DNA from: Flaccisagitta enflata
Lineage: Eukaryota > Chaetognatha > Sagittoidea > Aphragmophora
Assembly (NCBI GenBank): GCA_965153355.1
Contig: OZ231127.1
Span: 49,414,001 to 49,478,000 of the forward strand
Reading direction: 5' to 3'
DNA: 64,000 nt
Every line of letters begins with the position of its first letter. The first letter of the stretch is position 1. Below, piece after piece: positions 12,692 to 64,000 of this stretch. Below the pieces are notes generated by a model, which was not told where the DNA came from, did not search any database, and worked only from the letters and a program-made list of their open reading frames with translations. Made by a program: the position numbers and the translations under genes.

Positions 12692-64000
<51,309 letters not shown>

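Overview
The window is from an animal genome, probably an invertebrate. Long introns are full of simple repeats, splice sites follow the GT/AG rule, and the one confident gene is a metazoan adhesion receptor. A short interstitial tract of TTAGGG-type telomere repeat (29.9 kb) fits a bilaterian but does not fix the phylum.

One gene dominates the plus strand: 22 exons between 12,692 and 62,805. The splice phases agree across every junction and give 1,415 codons without a stop. In order, the partial protein has six Ig domains, an Ig-like 'spacer' domain without the usual cysteine pair, two more Ig domains, one fibronectin type III (FN3) domain, one membrane span and a tyrosine-rich cytoplasmic tail. 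This is the layout of nephrin and its insect relatives Sns/Hibris, so I call it nephrin-like. The signal-peptide/start exon and the stop codon were not found. The gene is therefore open at both ends.

Layout. 1-339: an open proline-rich frame running in from the left edge, possibly the end of another gene. 340-12.7 kb: repeats only, including an 11-copy 129-bp satellite, a foldback element, and 45- and 51-bp minisatellites. 12.7-14.9 kb: Ig1. 14.9-28.1 kb: a 13-kb intron with a 1.07-kb palindrome and several small mobile elements. 28.1-32.7 kb: Ig2, Ig3 and the start of Ig4. 32.7-41.1 kb: an 8-kb intron with two terminal-inverted-repeat elements. 41.1-48.2 kb: rest of Ig4, Ig5 and Ig6, with a degraded hAT transposase in one intron. 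49.2-59.4 kb: spacer, Ig7, Ig8 and FN3. 60.8-62.8 kb: membrane span and tail. 62.8-64 kb: intron.

The most unusual content is in the introns. A family of about 17 short elements (mostly 120-250 bp) shares a 5' hairpin, a GTCC/GGTC tract, usually a CCCCTGCCCACCC-like box, and a CCTTGTTT end. The hairpin sequence differs between copies (AGTCGC, AGTTGC, AGGTGC), and a distant 3' segment changes with it so that pairing is kept. This looks like a conserved alternative-pairing structure. Long CT tracts sit just upstream of several acceptors, and GA tracts sit downstream of some of the same exons.
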